A stretch of DNA of 64,000 bases, from the NCBI GenBank assembly GCA_017642585.1, contig JAGCOR010000005.1:1-64000 (forward strand). The letters are read 5' to 3'. A program made the translations under genes and the position numbers. The notes beneath the pieces are model-generated. The model was not told where the DNA came from. It made no database searches and was given only the letters and a program-made list of their open reading frames with translations. This DNA is from Alphaproteobacteria bacterium. GTDB taxonomy: Bacteria; Pseudomonadota; Alphaproteobacteria; Rs-D84. This document shows, piece after piece, positions 17,068-26,615 of the stretch. The first letter of the stretch is position 1, and every line of letters begins with the position of its first letter.

Positions 17068-19476
17068 TTATAATTGTGCTTTGACTTCTTGAATTTCGTA
17101 ACATTCAACACGATCGCCTTCTTTCAGATCGTTATATTTATCGAAACTCATACCGAATTCAACACCCACAGTTACTTCACTGACTTCGTTCTTTTCACGT
17201 CTTAATTCGCCAATTTTGCCGTCATATATAACAACATTATTACGCAACAGGCGAACATATGCAGATTTCTTAATCACGCCTTCACTGACGCGACAACCTG
17301 CAACTTTGATGCCTTTGCCCACGGTGAACAATGCGATAACATCCGCATATCCAATAAAGTTTTCGTGTTTTTCAGGTGCCAATTTACCGGACAATATTTC
17401 TTTGATTTCATCAGTAATACGGTAAACAACACTGTGATAACGGATATCAACACCATTGTTGCGTGCCATATCACGCACAGTTGAATCTGCACGAACATTG
17501 AACGCAATTATGACTGCGCCAGATGCAGTTGCCAATCTGATATCGCCTTCGGTAATTTGACCAACACCCGCAGACAATAATTCAACACCTGCTTTGTCTG
17601 AATTAAATCCGTGCAACATATCAGAGATTGCTTCCACAGAACCTTGCACGTCTGCACGCAAAATAATTGGCAAAGTCAATTTCTTGGTTTCGTCGCGTTT
17701 CGCAAACAATTCTTCCAATGAAGAACGTTTAACAGCATTGGCTTTATCTTTCGCTTTTTGCACACGATATGCGGCGACTTCACGTGTTTGGGCTTCTGTT
17801 TCCATAACATGCAATTCATCACCCGCAGATGGTACAGAATCCAATCCCAATACCATGGCTGGTTGTCCAGGTTTCACACTTTTAACACGAACACCGTTTG
17901 AATTTATCAAACCACGAACGCGTCCAAATGTTTCACCCACTACAAACACATCACCAACAGACAAAGTTCCCTGTCTGATTAACACAGTTGCAACCGCACC
18001 CAAACCTTTTTCCATTTTAGCTTCGACAACATACGCAGATGCCAACATATCTGGATCGGCCTTTAATTCCATAACTTCTGCTTGCAATAAAATGGCATCT
18101 TCCAATTTATCCAATCCCATTTTTGTCTTCGCAGAAATTTCAACGCATTGAACATCACCGCCCATTTCTTCAACTTGGACTTCCTGTTGCAACAGGTCTG
18201 TTTTAACGCGTTGTGGATCGGCTTCTGGTAAATCGCATTTGTTAATTGCGACAATAAAAGGAACCTTGGCCGCACGAATATGATTTATCGCTTCGATTGT
18301 TTGAGGCATAATAGAATCATTTGCCGCGACAACCAAAACAACTATATCAGCCATTTGCGCACCACGTGCACGCATAGCAGTAAATGTTTCGTGTCCCGGA
18401 GTATCCAAGAAAGTTATCACCGCACCAGATTTTGTTTTAACTTCGTATGAAGAAATATGTTGTGTGATTCCACCAGCTTCACCTGCCACGACATTTGCGT
18501 TACGGAACGCATCCAGCAAGGATGTTTTACCATGGTCAACGTGTCCCACCACGGTTACCACAGGTGCACGAGGTTTCAAATTTTCTGGGTTTGGTTGTTG
18601 TTCCAAAATATTGGCGTATGGTTTAACATCAACACGTTTAACCGTTGCGCCAAATTCAGTTGCAATCAATTCTGCCGTATCTGCGTCAATAGATTGGTTC
18701 TGGGATGCCATCATGCCCATTTCCATCAATTTCTTGATAACATTACCAACCTTTTCCGCCATAGCAGCGGCCAAATCTTTGACTGTGATTGTATCAGACA
18801 ATGTAACAATATGTTCAACCTTTTGTGGTGCAGTGAACACAGCACGTGCCTTTTCACGAAAACGTTTCAAGGATGCTTCACTTCTTCTGCGATTTGCACC
18901 ACGCAATCCGATTTCATCATCGTCATCATCCCCACCACCGATAACAATATCATGGATGGAAATTTTGCCACCTTTCTTGAAATCTTTTTTGAATTTATTT
19001 TGGCGACCTGGGCGCATATCATCGTCATCATTATTATTGAATGAACGATTATTATGATTTTGGTTATTAACACCAGATTTTTTATTTTCATGTGTGTTTT
19101 CACGCACAGGAATATTCATGACCTCTTCGGCCACTTGTGGTGTTTCTGGTTCACTTTCGCGTTGAGCCAATTGTTCTTTGACCTGTTCATATTCGCGATT
19201 TTCGCGTTCGATTTCGGCTTCACGTGCACGACGTTCTGCTTCTTCTTGCGCTTCGCGTTTTCTGCGTTCTTCGTCTTTTGCTTTAGCTGCAGCCAACACA
19301 GCACGCAATTTTTCATCGGCCGCATTATGTGCAGGTTCAACCTTTTTTGGTTCTTCACGCAGTTCATTATTTCCAGGTGTAACTATGCGACGACGGCGTT
19401 CAACAAAAACAGCATCGCCCTTTTTGCTTTGCACCGCGTCGATTGTTACAGATTTTCCAAGTGTTAATGTCGCCAT
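17068..19476 (-). CDS. infB: translation initiation factor IF-2
   Basis: GTPase that brings initiator tRNA to the 30S subunit and promotes joining of the 50S. 802 residues: a charged, low-complexity N-terminal region (about 40-200, with Asp-rich and Asn-rich runs), an IF2_N domain (about 225-280), and the G domain with GHVDHGKT (311-318), DTPGHE and NKCD motifs. Domains II to IV extend to the C-terminus. The start ATG follows AAAGG. It lies 26 bases after nusA on the same strand. rimP, ylxR and rbfA, normal partners in the nusA-infB operon, are absent on both sides. Confidence 0.97.
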   Translation of the reverse strand: MATLTLGKSVTIDAVQSKKGDAVFVERRRRIVTPGNNELREEPKKVEPAHNAADEKLRAVLAAAKAKDEERRKREAQEEAERRAREAEIERENREYEQVKEQLAQRESEPETPQVAEEVMNIPVRENTHENKKSGVNNQNHNNRSFNNNDDDDMRPGRQNKFKKDFKKGGKISIHDIVIGGGDDDDDEIGLRGANRRRSEASLKRFREKARAVFTAPQKVEHIVTLSDTITVKDLAAAMAEKVGNVIKKLMEMGMMASQNQSIDADTAELIATEFGATVKRVDVKPYANILEQQPNPENLKPRAPVVTVVGHVDHGKTSLLDAFRNANVVAGEAGGITQHISSYEVKTKSGAVITFLDTPGHETFTAMRARGAQMADIVVLVVAANDSIMPQTIEAINHIRAAKVPFIVAINKCDLPEADPQRVKTDLLQQEVQVEEMGGDVQCVEISAKTKMGLDKLEDAILLQAEVMELKADPDMLASAYVVEAKMEKGLGAVATVLIRQGTLSVGDVFVVGETFGRVRGLINSNGVRVKSVKPGQPAMVLGLDSVPSAGDELHVMETEAQTREVAAYRVQKAKDKANAVKRSSLEELFAKRDETKKLTLPIILRADVQGSVEAISDMLHGFNSDKAGVELLSAGVGQITEGDIRLATASGAVIIAFNVRADSTVRDMARNNGVDIRYHSVVYRITDEIKEILSGKLAPEKHENFIGYADVIALFTVGKGIKVAGCRVSEGVIKKSAYVRLLRNNVVIYDGKIGELRREKNEVSEVTVGVEFGMSFDKYNDLKEGDRVECYEIQEVKAQL

Positions 19477-19502
19477 ATTTTAACCTTTGGTTAATTTATT
19501 TT

Positions 19503-21047
19503 TTACTCTTCATCTGCATCAGGAACAATTCCATATGCCAATTCACGTGCCTTCATAATAATTTTGTTGGCCAAACGTTCAGACATATTATCTGCACCCA
19601 AAATGTCGATTAATTCATCAGATGCCAGATCCGCCAAATCAGACAAAGATTTGATATCGGCTTCTGCCAATTTCATAATGGTTTCGCGTTTGATGAAATC
19701 AGCTTTCAATAAATCATCGTTGATACCCATCTTGTGTCCATTATCGAAATAATCTTGTTCTTTCTTGGCCAGATATGCCTTTGCACGATTTTGCAATTCT
19801 GTTACCAATTCTGCATTAAACCCTTCGATTGAATTCAATTCAGCAGGTTCAACATATGCAATTTCTTCGATTGTTCTGAATCCTTCTGTGATCAACAATT
19901 GAGCAATTGTTTCATCAACATCCAACGCAGAAGTGAACAATTCTGTCTTTTCTTTGAATTCTTTTGTACGACGTTCTTGTTCTTCGACTTCGTTCATAAT
20001 TTCGATATTCCAATCTGTTAATTGTGAAGCCAAACGAACATTTTGTCCGCGACGACCAATTGCCAAAGATTGTTGATCTTCGGAAACAACAACTGATGCC
20101 GTGTGTGTATCTTCATCAACAATAATCTTTGCAACTTTCGCAGGTTGCATCGCGTTAACGATGTACACAGCAGGATCTTCTGAATACAAAATAACGTCGA
20201 TTTTTTCACCGTGGCATTCGTTAATCACAGGTTGAATACGTGTTCCTTTGATACCAACTGTCATACCAACTGCATCGATAGATGGATCTTGTGTTTCCAC
20301 AGCGATTTTAGCATGGGATCCAGGTGCACGTGCCACAGATTTAATTTTAATAATGCCTTCGTAAATTTCAGGAACTTCCTGGGTAAACAATTTTTCCATA
20401 AACATATTGTGTGTTCTGGTCAATAAAATTTGTGGACTGGAATTAGAACGAACCACATCCAAAATCAAAGCGCGAACTGTATCGCCAACTGCCAAACGTT
20501 CATTTGGAATCAATTCAGTATTTTTGATATAACCTTCGGCTTTGCCGTTGATATCAACAAACACATTACCAAATTCGATACGTGTAACTTTACCGCTGAC
20601 GATATCACCGATATTGTCTTTGAATTCTTCGTATTGACGGCCCTTTTCTGCATCCCGAACACGTGCAGTCATAATTTGACGTGCAGTTTGAAATGCCATA
20701 CGACCAAATTCTGGTTCTGGTAACATATCTTCGACCACATCACCAACAGATGGATTGTCAGCATATTTTTTTGCCTTGTCCACAGTCAACATTGTATTTG
20801 GATTATATTCATCCCCCATTGATTCAGGTGATTCAATAACATCAAACAAACGTTTCACATGAATTGCACCGTTTTTACGATCAATTTGTGCAACAATGTG
20901 AAATTCTTCACCATATTTATGTTTTGCAATTTTTGCAATAGCTGATTCCAAAGATTCAATAACAATATCTTTGTCTATCATTTTTTCCTGGGCCAAAGAA
21001 TCAATGGCCAATAATAAATCCTGACGAGGCATAGATTCAAAAGACAT
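19503..21047 (-). CDS. nusA: transcription elongation/termination factor NusA
   Basis: NusA binds RNA polymerase and nascent RNA and modulates pausing, termination and antitermination. 514 residues: N-terminal polymerase-binding domain (1-125), S1 domain (about 130-200), two KH domains (about 225-345, with AIGRRGQNVRLA near 325) and a C-terminal helix-hairpin-helix-rich part (about 365-510) with acidic end, as in other proteobacteria. An AAGGAG ribosome site precedes the ATG. The leader contains strong hairpins (separate entry). rimP is not upstream, since the next gene is divergent. Confidence 0.97.
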   Translation of the reverse strand: MSFESMPRQDLLLAIDSLAQEKMIDKDIVIESLESAIAKIAKHKYGEEFHIVAQIDRKNGAIHVKRLFDVIESPESMGDEYNPNTMLTVDKAKKYADNPSVGDVVEDMLPEPEFGRMAFQTARQIMTARVRDAEKGRQYEEFKDNIGDIVSGKVTRIEFGNVFVDINGKAEGYIKNTELIPNERLAVGDTVRALILDVVRSNSSPQILLTRTHNMFMEKLFTQEVPEIYEGIIKIKSVARAPGSHAKIAVETQDPSIDAVGMTVGIKGTRIQPVINECHGEKIDVILYSEDPAVYIVNAMQPAKVAKIIVDEDTHTASVVVSEDQQSLAIGRRGQNVRLASQLTDWNIEIMNEVEEQERRTKEFKEKTELFTSALDVDETIAQLLITEGFRTIEEIAYVEPAELNSIEGFNAELVTELQNRAKAYLAKKEQDYFDNGHKMGINDDLLKADFIKRETIMKLAEADIKSLSDLADLASDELIDILGADNMSERLANKIIMKARELAYGIVPDADEE

Positions 21048-21089
21048 TTTGGCTTCTCCTTATATTTTATTGTCTTTTTTATTGAAAGA

Positions 21090-21167
21090 GCGGGGTTTTT
21101 CAACCCCGCCCTTAAAAACTCTTTTAAGAACACACTGTATTATTAACCCCGAATCGCGAAAAAGCAA
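21090..21167 (-). promoter_or_regulatory. nusA promoter and structured leader
   Basis: On the minus strand TTGCTT (21167-21162) and AATAAT (21144-21139) have a 17-base spacer. The transcript would then carry a stem CTTAAAA/TTTTAAG (about 21111-21128) and a GC-rich 8-bp hairpin GCGGGGTT/AACCCCGC (21090-21109) before the nusA ribosome site. The GC-rich hairpin has no U-tract, so it looks regulatory or protective rather than a terminator. Confidence 0.4.
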
Positions 21168-21243
21168 GAAAAAAATGACTTTTTATCAAATAAAATTTAA
21201 ATTTGAATTGTCGGTGCCGGGGTGGATTTATAGTTATTGTTGC

Positions 21244-21272
21244 TTGACGGTTCGGGTTTTGGGCTTTATACT
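21244..21272 (+). promoter_or_regulatory. lptF promoter giving a leaderless start
   Basis: TTGACG and TATACT with a 17-base spacer. The -10 ends eight bases before the lptF ATG (21280), so transcription would begin at or one base before the start codon. No ribosome site is present in this interval. Confidence 0.5.
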
Positions 21273-21279
21273 TGAAATT

Positions 21280-22341
21280 ATGAAGATTATAAGCAGATAT
21301 TTTAAAAAGCAATTATTGGCTATTTTCATCATGTTATTGCTAATTCTTACAGGGTTGGCATGGATGATGCAGGTCATGGCTATGATGAAATTCCTGATTA
21401 ACTACGGGGTCAATTTTTCAAGCTTTTTATATTTGTTGTCGTTGATGATTCCTTTCATAGTGTCAATCATAGTTCCTTTTGTTGCGTTTATCGCGACCAT
21501 TTTTATTTATAATAAAATGATTTCTGAAAACGAAGTAACTGTGATGATGTCATCGGGTTTGTCCCCTTGGCAGATTGCAAAACCAGCTATTAAATTGGCG
21601 GGACTGTTGACCGTATTGCATTTGATTTTAAATATTTGGATTGTCCCATTGACCCAGGAAAAATTTTACAGCACCCAATGGAATCTGCGCTATGGTTTGG
21701 CACATTTGAAATTACAGGAATCTGCTTTTACAAAACTGGCAAATGGTTTGGTTGTTTATGTTGATAATGTTTCAGGTAATGATTTAAACCAGGTTATGTT
21801 ATCCGATATGCGTAATAATAAAAATCAAATGCTGATTTTTGCAGAACGTGGCAAATTGGTATCTACAACGCATGGGTTATCAATCGCTACAACAAATGGC
21901 TCTTTGCAACTTCAGGGTAAAAATGGTTTTACAACTGGAACATTTGATACATTGGACATGGATTTAAATCTGGTTGAAAACGATGCGGACGTATCTTTCA
22001 GGGTTCGCAGAATATCTACATATAATTTAATTCGTGATGTTTTATCTCAAGATAATATTCGCCAACATCGTTTAACTTTGGTTGAATTGTGCACACGTTT
22101 AATAAATCCATTTATGAATTTAATTTTAGTAATTATTTGTACTTTGATTTTATTAAAATCATCCTTGCTTCGCCGTCGTGCCAGTTTTGCACCGGCAATG
22201 GCAATATTGGCAATGGCTGGAACAATGGCGACATATATGTCCGTATCAAATATGGTGGACAGCTTGACTGATTTCGGTCTGGTTGCAATTGGTGTATTTT
22301 TGTTGTTATTTGGCTTAATTGGTTTATTATTAAAAAAATGA
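21280..22341 (+). CDS. lptF: LPS export permease LptF/LptG family
   Basis: Inner-membrane subunit of the LptB2FG ABC transporter that pulls LPS from the inner membrane toward the outer membrane. 353 residues in the YjgP/YjgQ layout: three N-terminal transmembrane helices (about 12-32, 52-75, 100-120), a periplasmic beta-jellyroll domain (about 125-260), and three C-terminal helices (about 280-350). The ATG at 21280 is chosen because the upstream reading frame is not hydrophobic and overlaps the promoter. LptF versus LptG is uncertain; position in front of lptD favours LptF. Its stop overlaps the lptD start (ATGA). Confidence 0.85.
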   Translation: MKIISRYFKKQLLAIFIMLLLILTGLAWMMQVMAMMKFLINYGVNFSSFLYLLSLMIPFIVSIIVPFVAFIATIFIYNKMISENEVTVMMSSGLSPWQIAKPAIKLAGLLTVLHLILNIWIVPLTQEKFYSTQWNLRYGLAHLKLQESAFTKLANGLVVYVDNVSGNDLNQVMLSDMRNNKNQMLIFAERGKLVSTTHGLSIATTNGSLQLQGKNGFTTGTFDTLDMDLNLVENDADVSFRVRRISTYNLIRDVLSQDNIRQHRLTLVELCTRLINPFMNLILVIICTLILLKSSLLRRRASFAPAMAILAMAGTMATYMSVSNMVDSLTDFGLVAIGVFLLLFGLIGLLLKK

Positions 22342-24371
22342 AATATATAAATTCATCTTTGTTGTTTTGTTTGTGCATCACAAATGCTTTTGCATTGGGT
22401 ATTAATACCGATGAACCAAAAACCATTAAATCAGATGCTATTGAATACGATATTAAAACTGGGGAATTAAAAACTTTCGGTAATACAGAAATGACCAACG
22501 CATCTGGTCAAAAAATCAAATTGGATAATATATCTATATCTAAAAATAATAACCAGATATCTGCAAACGATATTGAATTATGGCTGGGCAGTAATGTGTA
22601 TATCAAAGCGGAAGAAATAAAACGTAACAACAATGAAACAATCGCATCAGACGCAATTTTTACTGCGTGTGATGGATGTGATTCTTTTGGTAATGTATGG
22701 GAAATATCGGGCACTGAAATCATCCATGATTCTGATGAAAGGATGTTATATTTTCACAACCTTGTATTTTGGTTATACAATCATAATTTGCCGATATTAT
22801 GGTTTCCTTACTATGAAATGCCTGATCCGTCTGTAAAATATAAATCTGGATTTTTAGCCCCCAGCTTTAATACGACAGATGATATGGGCACACAATTAAA
22901 CATCCCATTTTATATCAATATTTCTGATACGCACGATTTAACACCGACTTTTTCATATTTAACAAAAGAAAATCCGTTGTTCCAATTGGAACACAGATTG
23001 AATTTGGACCATGCAGAATTTAGATCTGATGGTTCTTTTACGCATAATAAACATGGTGAAAATCGTTGGAACATTAATAACACAGACATAATCGAATTGG
23101 GTGAAAACGCCCGCGCGAATATTTATATTCACAGAACATCCGATAAAACTTATTTACAGAAATATGGGTTTTATAATTATCAACCATACCTTGATTCTGG
23201 TGCAAAATTAGAATTGTTTGGTCAAACCAGCTATATCGTTGCAGACACACATATCTTCCAGGAATTGCGTGAACCAACAGGTAATCAAACTATGTCATCT
23301 GGTAATATTTTGCCGAATATTCGTGGTGTATATCAAACCAGTCCTATTTTTGCAGAAACATATTTGAATTTTTCTGGGGATATATTGGGGGTATCTTCAT
23401 CTGATTATGCATATCAACGCATAATTGGAAATGGACAAATTGTATCACCTTGGACTTTGTGGGGTGGCAACCGTATCACAACCAGTTTATCTGCCAGATA
23501 TGACATATACAATTTTAATAAAACCCAGGTATATGACGATAACAGACTTGTAAATTCTTATTCTGGTGTAAAAGCAAGATTCTTGCCCAGTGGTTTTGTT
23601 GAATGGGGACTGCCAATGTACAGTGTTGAAAATGACTGGACATACATTATTGAACCCCGCGCCCGTTTGACAATTATGGAACACACGAACACAAAATCTG
23701 TATTTTCATATAACAACGATTCTGCGGGGCGTTTCTTGTCTGATACAACACTGTTTTCTAACAACAGGTATTCTGGATTTGATGTATGGGAAAACGGTAA
23801 TTTTGTTGATTATGGCGCAAGATGGGCTGCGCTTAATTCAAATAATAATATCGAAGTATTTATTGGGCAAACATATGATTTCAAAGACCAAGGCGCAGAT
23901 TTTAATGATAATGGCTTTAGAAATGGTTTTTCTGATTATGTGGGGCGCATTTCATACAGCAACAATGATTATTTGCAATTATCAACCCGTTTCCGTTTCG
24001 ACAGGGCAACCATGGCTATTTCCCATACGGAAAATTCTGCATACATAGGAAAAAATAACACATATTTGACGTTCAGTCATATCTGGGATTCACATCCTGT
24101 TGATGTGTATTCAGTAAACGACGAAGATACACATGAAATTTTGGGTGGTGCAGGTCTGCAACTGACAAACAGATTGAATATCAAAGGCTCTGTGTTATAC
24201 AATATACACGAACATGTTTTCCAAAGACATTCTGCCGGGATATTTTATAATCATCCTTGCTATTATCTGGCTGTGGAATACCGCAGGGATAACACGGTCA
24301 AAGAAGACTATGTTGGGGGAACGACATTCCAATTTAAATTTGGCATCAGTATTGATGGAAAACACTATTAA
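22338..24371 (+). CDS. lptD: LPS assembly protein LptD
   Basis: Outer-membrane beta-barrel that, with LptE, places LPS in the outer leaflet. 677 residues: signal peptide (cleavage near NAFA, residue 20), an N-terminal OstA/LptA-like beta-jellyroll domain (about 25-130) that receives LPS from the periplasmic bridge, and a large barrel rich in Tyr, Asn and Phe strands to the C-terminus. The TACDGCDSFGNVW segment (about 109-121) is the CxxC site seen in alphaproteobacterial LptDs. Start overlaps lptF by four bases, so the two are coupled. Its neighbour surA-like is its usual chaperone. Confidence 0.93.
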   Translation: MKYINSSLLFCLCITNAFALGINTDEPKTIKSDAIEYDIKTGELKTFGNTEMTNASGQKIKLDNISISKNNNQISANDIELWLGSNVYIKAEEIKRNNNETIASDAIFTACDGCDSFGNVWEISGTEIIHDSDERMLYFHNLVFWLYNHNLPILWFPYYEMPDPSVKYKSGFLAPSFNTTDDMGTQLNIPFYINISDTHDLTPTFSYLTKENPLFQLEHRLNLDHAEFRSDGSFTHNKHGENRWNINNTDIIELGENARANIYIHRTSDKTYLQKYGFYNYQPYLDSGAKLELFGQTSYIVADTHIFQELREPTGNQTMSSGNILPNIRGVYQTSPIFAETYLNFSGDILGVSSSDYAYQRIIGNGQIVSPWTLWGGNRITTSLSARYDIYNFNKTQVYDDNRLVNSYSGVKARFLPSGFVEWGLPMYSVENDWTYIIEPRARLTIMEHTNTKSVFSYNNDSAGRFLSDTTLFSNNRYSGFDVWENGNFVDYGARWAALNSNNNIEVFIGQTYDFKDQGADFNDNGFRNGFSDYVGRISYSNNDYLQLSTRFRFDRATMAISHTENSAYIGKNNTYLTFSHIWDSHPVDVYSVNDEDTHEILGGAGLQLTNRLNIKGSVLYNIHEHVFQRHSAGIFYNHPCYYLAVEYRRDNTVKEDYVGGTTFQFKFGISIDGKHY

Positions 24372-24392
24372 AAAATGCGAAGGTGAGAATAC

Positions 24393-25217
24393 ATGAAAAA
24401 AATATGTCTGTTTTGTTCTGGAATTATTTTGTGGGCGCTTTCTGCCAATGCTGCCAGTGTTGTCGCAACCGTGAACGGCAACCCTATTACAGATACAGAT
24501 GTTACTGCACGCACAGAATTAATGGCACGTCAGGGTAAAACTTCCACCACAAATCGCAGAACCGCATTTCAAAATATTGTTGATGATTATGTTAAATTAA
24601 AATACGCAGGCAATTATGGTGTGAATCCAACCGATAAAGACGCAGACAAAGAATTGGAACGCATGAACATGGGCGATTTGTCCGGAACAATGAAATCTAT
24701 GGCACGTTTGGCAATTCGTGCTGATATCGCATGGGGTGTGGTTATGTCCAGAACGGTTGTTTCCACAATCGAAGTTTCTGATTCAGATATAAACGCTGAA
24801 AGAACTGATTTAATTCGTGAACGCGGTTTGCCAATTGATGTAACAATGATAAGGCTATCTGGGGTATCAACAGATATAACAAAAAATTTAAGCAAACCTA
24901 AAAATTGTGATGATGCATTTAAAATCGCAGAAAATGCTGGTGCATATCCACAAAAAATAAATGCACTGCAATATGAATTGGCGAATGACATTCGTGAACG
25001 AATTGCAAATTTAAAACCTTTGACATGGTCGGGTATCAAGGATGGTTCTGTATTGTTGGTATGTGAAGAAAAAAAGACAAAAGAATATCAAAATTTGGAC
25101 GATATAATTAAACAAAACGCGATATATAAAAAGGCTTCGTTTATCGCGGATCAACAATTAAAACAAATTCGCCGCAAATCCGTAATTATAATTAATGACG
25201 ACAGATATAAATTATGA
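24393..25217 (+). CDS. SurA-like periplasmic chaperone, apparently without a canonical PPIase domain
   Basis: 274 residues: signal peptide (cleavage near ANA), then a SurA_N-like helical domain beginning ASVVATVNGNPITDTDV, the strand and helix that start SurA. The C-terminal part (about 140-235) could be a degenerate parvulin-like fold but lacks the clear parvulin signature. SurA helps outer-membrane proteins, above all LptD, reach the BAM complex; the position between lptD and rlmN matches the lptD-surA order of many proteobacteria. The GAAGGTGAG ribosome site precedes the ATG, and the stop overlaps rlmN (ATGA). It is short for SurA (about 430 in E. coli). Confidence 0.7.
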   Translation: MKKICLFCSGIILWALSANAASVVATVNGNPITDTDVTARTELMARQGKTSTTNRRTAFQNIVDDYVKLKYAGNYGVNPTDKDADKELERMNMGDLSGTMKSMARLAIRADIAWGVVMSRTVVSTIEVSDSDINAERTDLIRERGLPIDVTMIRLSGVSTDITKNLSKPKNCDDAFKIAENAGAYPQKINALQYELANDIRERIANLKPLTWSGIKDGSVLLVCEEKKTKEYQNLDDIIKQNAIYKKASFIADQQLKQIRRKSVIIINDDRYKL

Positions 25218-26311
25218 AAAAAACAATACTTTTTAATTTAACAAAAAATGAACTGATTGAATTTGTAACCAAAATGGGATTACCACGTTTTCGTGCGTCC
25301 CAAATTCAAGATTGGATAAATCGTGGCGCGCCTGATTTTTCTGTGATGAAGAATCTGCCAAATGATTTGCGTGACAAATTAAGTGAGGTTGCACAAACTT
25401 TGCCTGTAACAATCGTAAAAAGATTGGACAGCAATGACAATCAAACAACTAAATTTTTATTAGAATTGGACGACGGCGAACAAATAGAATGTGTTTTAAT
25501 GCGAACAACATACGGTAACAGCGTTTGTGTTTCATCCCAGGCTGGTTGTGCAATGGGTTGTAAATTCTGTGCCAGCACTTTATTGGGATTAAAACGCAAT
25601 TTAACTGTTAATGAAATGTATGCCCAAATTTTAATCTCCCAATGGGAATTGCGTGGCGATAAATTCAAAGACATACACCCAAATGGCGATCCAAACAATA
25701 ATGATGTTTCACATATTGTTGTTATGGGAACTGGGGAACCTCTGCAAAACACTCAAAATGTAATTGGTTTCTTGGAACGCGCAAACAGCGAATTAAACAT
25801 ATCTTGGCGTCGCATAACTGTATCCACATGTGGTATAGTACCGGGCATCCAGGAATTAAAAGCATGGGGACGTCCAATCAATCTGGCAATATCTTTGCAT
25901 GCACCTGTTGATGAATTGCGTTCACAAATTATGCCTATAAATAACAAATATAAATTGAACGAAGTTTTGGATGCAGCATTTGATTGTTCAGATTCTTGCA
26001 ATCGACAACTGATGATTGAATATATATTGCTGGGCAAGAAAGATTCAAATGGGGAAACCGTGTTATACAATGCAACACCTGAATATGCTGATAAATTATC
26101 AGAATTATTGCGTGGTCACAATGTAATGGTGAATTTGATTCCGTGGAATACAGTTGATGAACGTGATTTTGCATCTATTTCTGGTAATGCGGTTCACAGA
26201 TTCCAAGATATATTGATTAAAAACGGCATACACACACGTATCAGACGTGAACGTGGCGCAGATATTGGTTCCGCCTGTGGTCAATTAAGATTGAAAAATA
26301 ATAAAAAATAG
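25214..26311 (+). CDS. rlmN: 23S rRNA (adenine-2503-C2)-methyltransferase RlmN
   Basis: Radical-SAM enzyme that methylates C2 of A2503 in 23S rRNA (and A37 of some tRNAs). 365 residues, with an N-terminal RNA-recognition domain (1-95) and the radical SAM barrel carrying CAMGCKFCAS (about 111-120) for the 4Fe-4S cluster. The catalytic cysteines are expected near 112-119 and at the late SACGQL (about 354-359); both segments are present. It overlaps the surA-like gene by four bases and ends at a strong terminator. Confidence 0.96.
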   Translation: MKKTILFNLTKNELIEFVTKMGLPRFRASQIQDWINRGAPDFSVMKNLPNDLRDKLSEVAQTLPVTIVKRLDSNDNQTTKFLLELDDGEQIECVLMRTTYGNSVCVSSQAGCAMGCKFCASTLLGLKRNLTVNEMYAQILISQWELRGDKFKDIHPNGDPNNNDVSHIVVMGTGEPLQNTQNVIGFLERANSELNISWRRITVSTCGIVPGIQELKAWGRPINLAISLHAPVDELRSQIMPINNKYKLNEVLDAAFDCSDSCNRQLMIEYILLGKKDSNGETVLYNATPEYADKLSELLRGHNVMVNLIPWNTVDERDFASISGNAVHRFQDILIKNGIHTRIRRERGADIGSACGQLRLKNNKK

Positions 26312-26320
26312 ACATAAAAA

Positions 26321-26345
26321 AAACCACCTGATCGGTGGTTTAATT
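26321..26345. terminator. bidirectional terminator at the end of the rlmN operon
   Basis: AAACCACC and GGTGGTTT with a five-base loop, between convergent rlmN and the accessory block, with A-run before and T-run after. Confidence 0.8.
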
Positions 26346-26347
26346 TT

Positions 26348-26593
26348 TTATCTTTGTCCCCTGCTTTTGTGATGATTCTGTTTGATTGAATCCACAGCGC
26401 CCTGATAATCAATTATCGATTTAATTGTATCATTTCCACCTGCCTTGATTTCAGTATTTGTTTTTTTAGGTATTGTGAAATTGTGTATCATATTAATCAT
26501 TCCACCAAATACCACCAGATATAACCCACCAATTACAACCCAACATATTGTGGCATTTCTTTTTTCATTATATTCTTTGTTATCTTTCTTCAT
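26348..26593 (-). CDS. small single-pass membrane protein
   Basis: 81 residues. A charged Lys/Glu-rich N-terminus (1-13), one transmembrane helix (about 16-38), a short linker and a polar C-terminal tail. No family is recognised. It follows the lipoprotein gene by 22 bases on the same strand and has an AAAAG-type ribosome site, which supports it being real. It could be part of the accessory block with the lipoprotein and the dual-HEPN gene. Confidence 0.55.
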   Translation of the reverse strand: MKKDNKEYNEKRNATICWVVIGGLYLVVFGGMINMIHNFTIPKKTNTEIKAGGNDTIKSIIDYQGAVDSIKQNHHKSRGQR

Positions 26594-26615
26594 ATCTTTT
26601 CAACCTTGTATTTTA

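Noticed and set aside
20850..20870. Further parS-like site in nusA (GTTTCACATGAATTG)
   Set aside because: Right arm is imperfect and it lies inside a coding region; it looks like a chance match.
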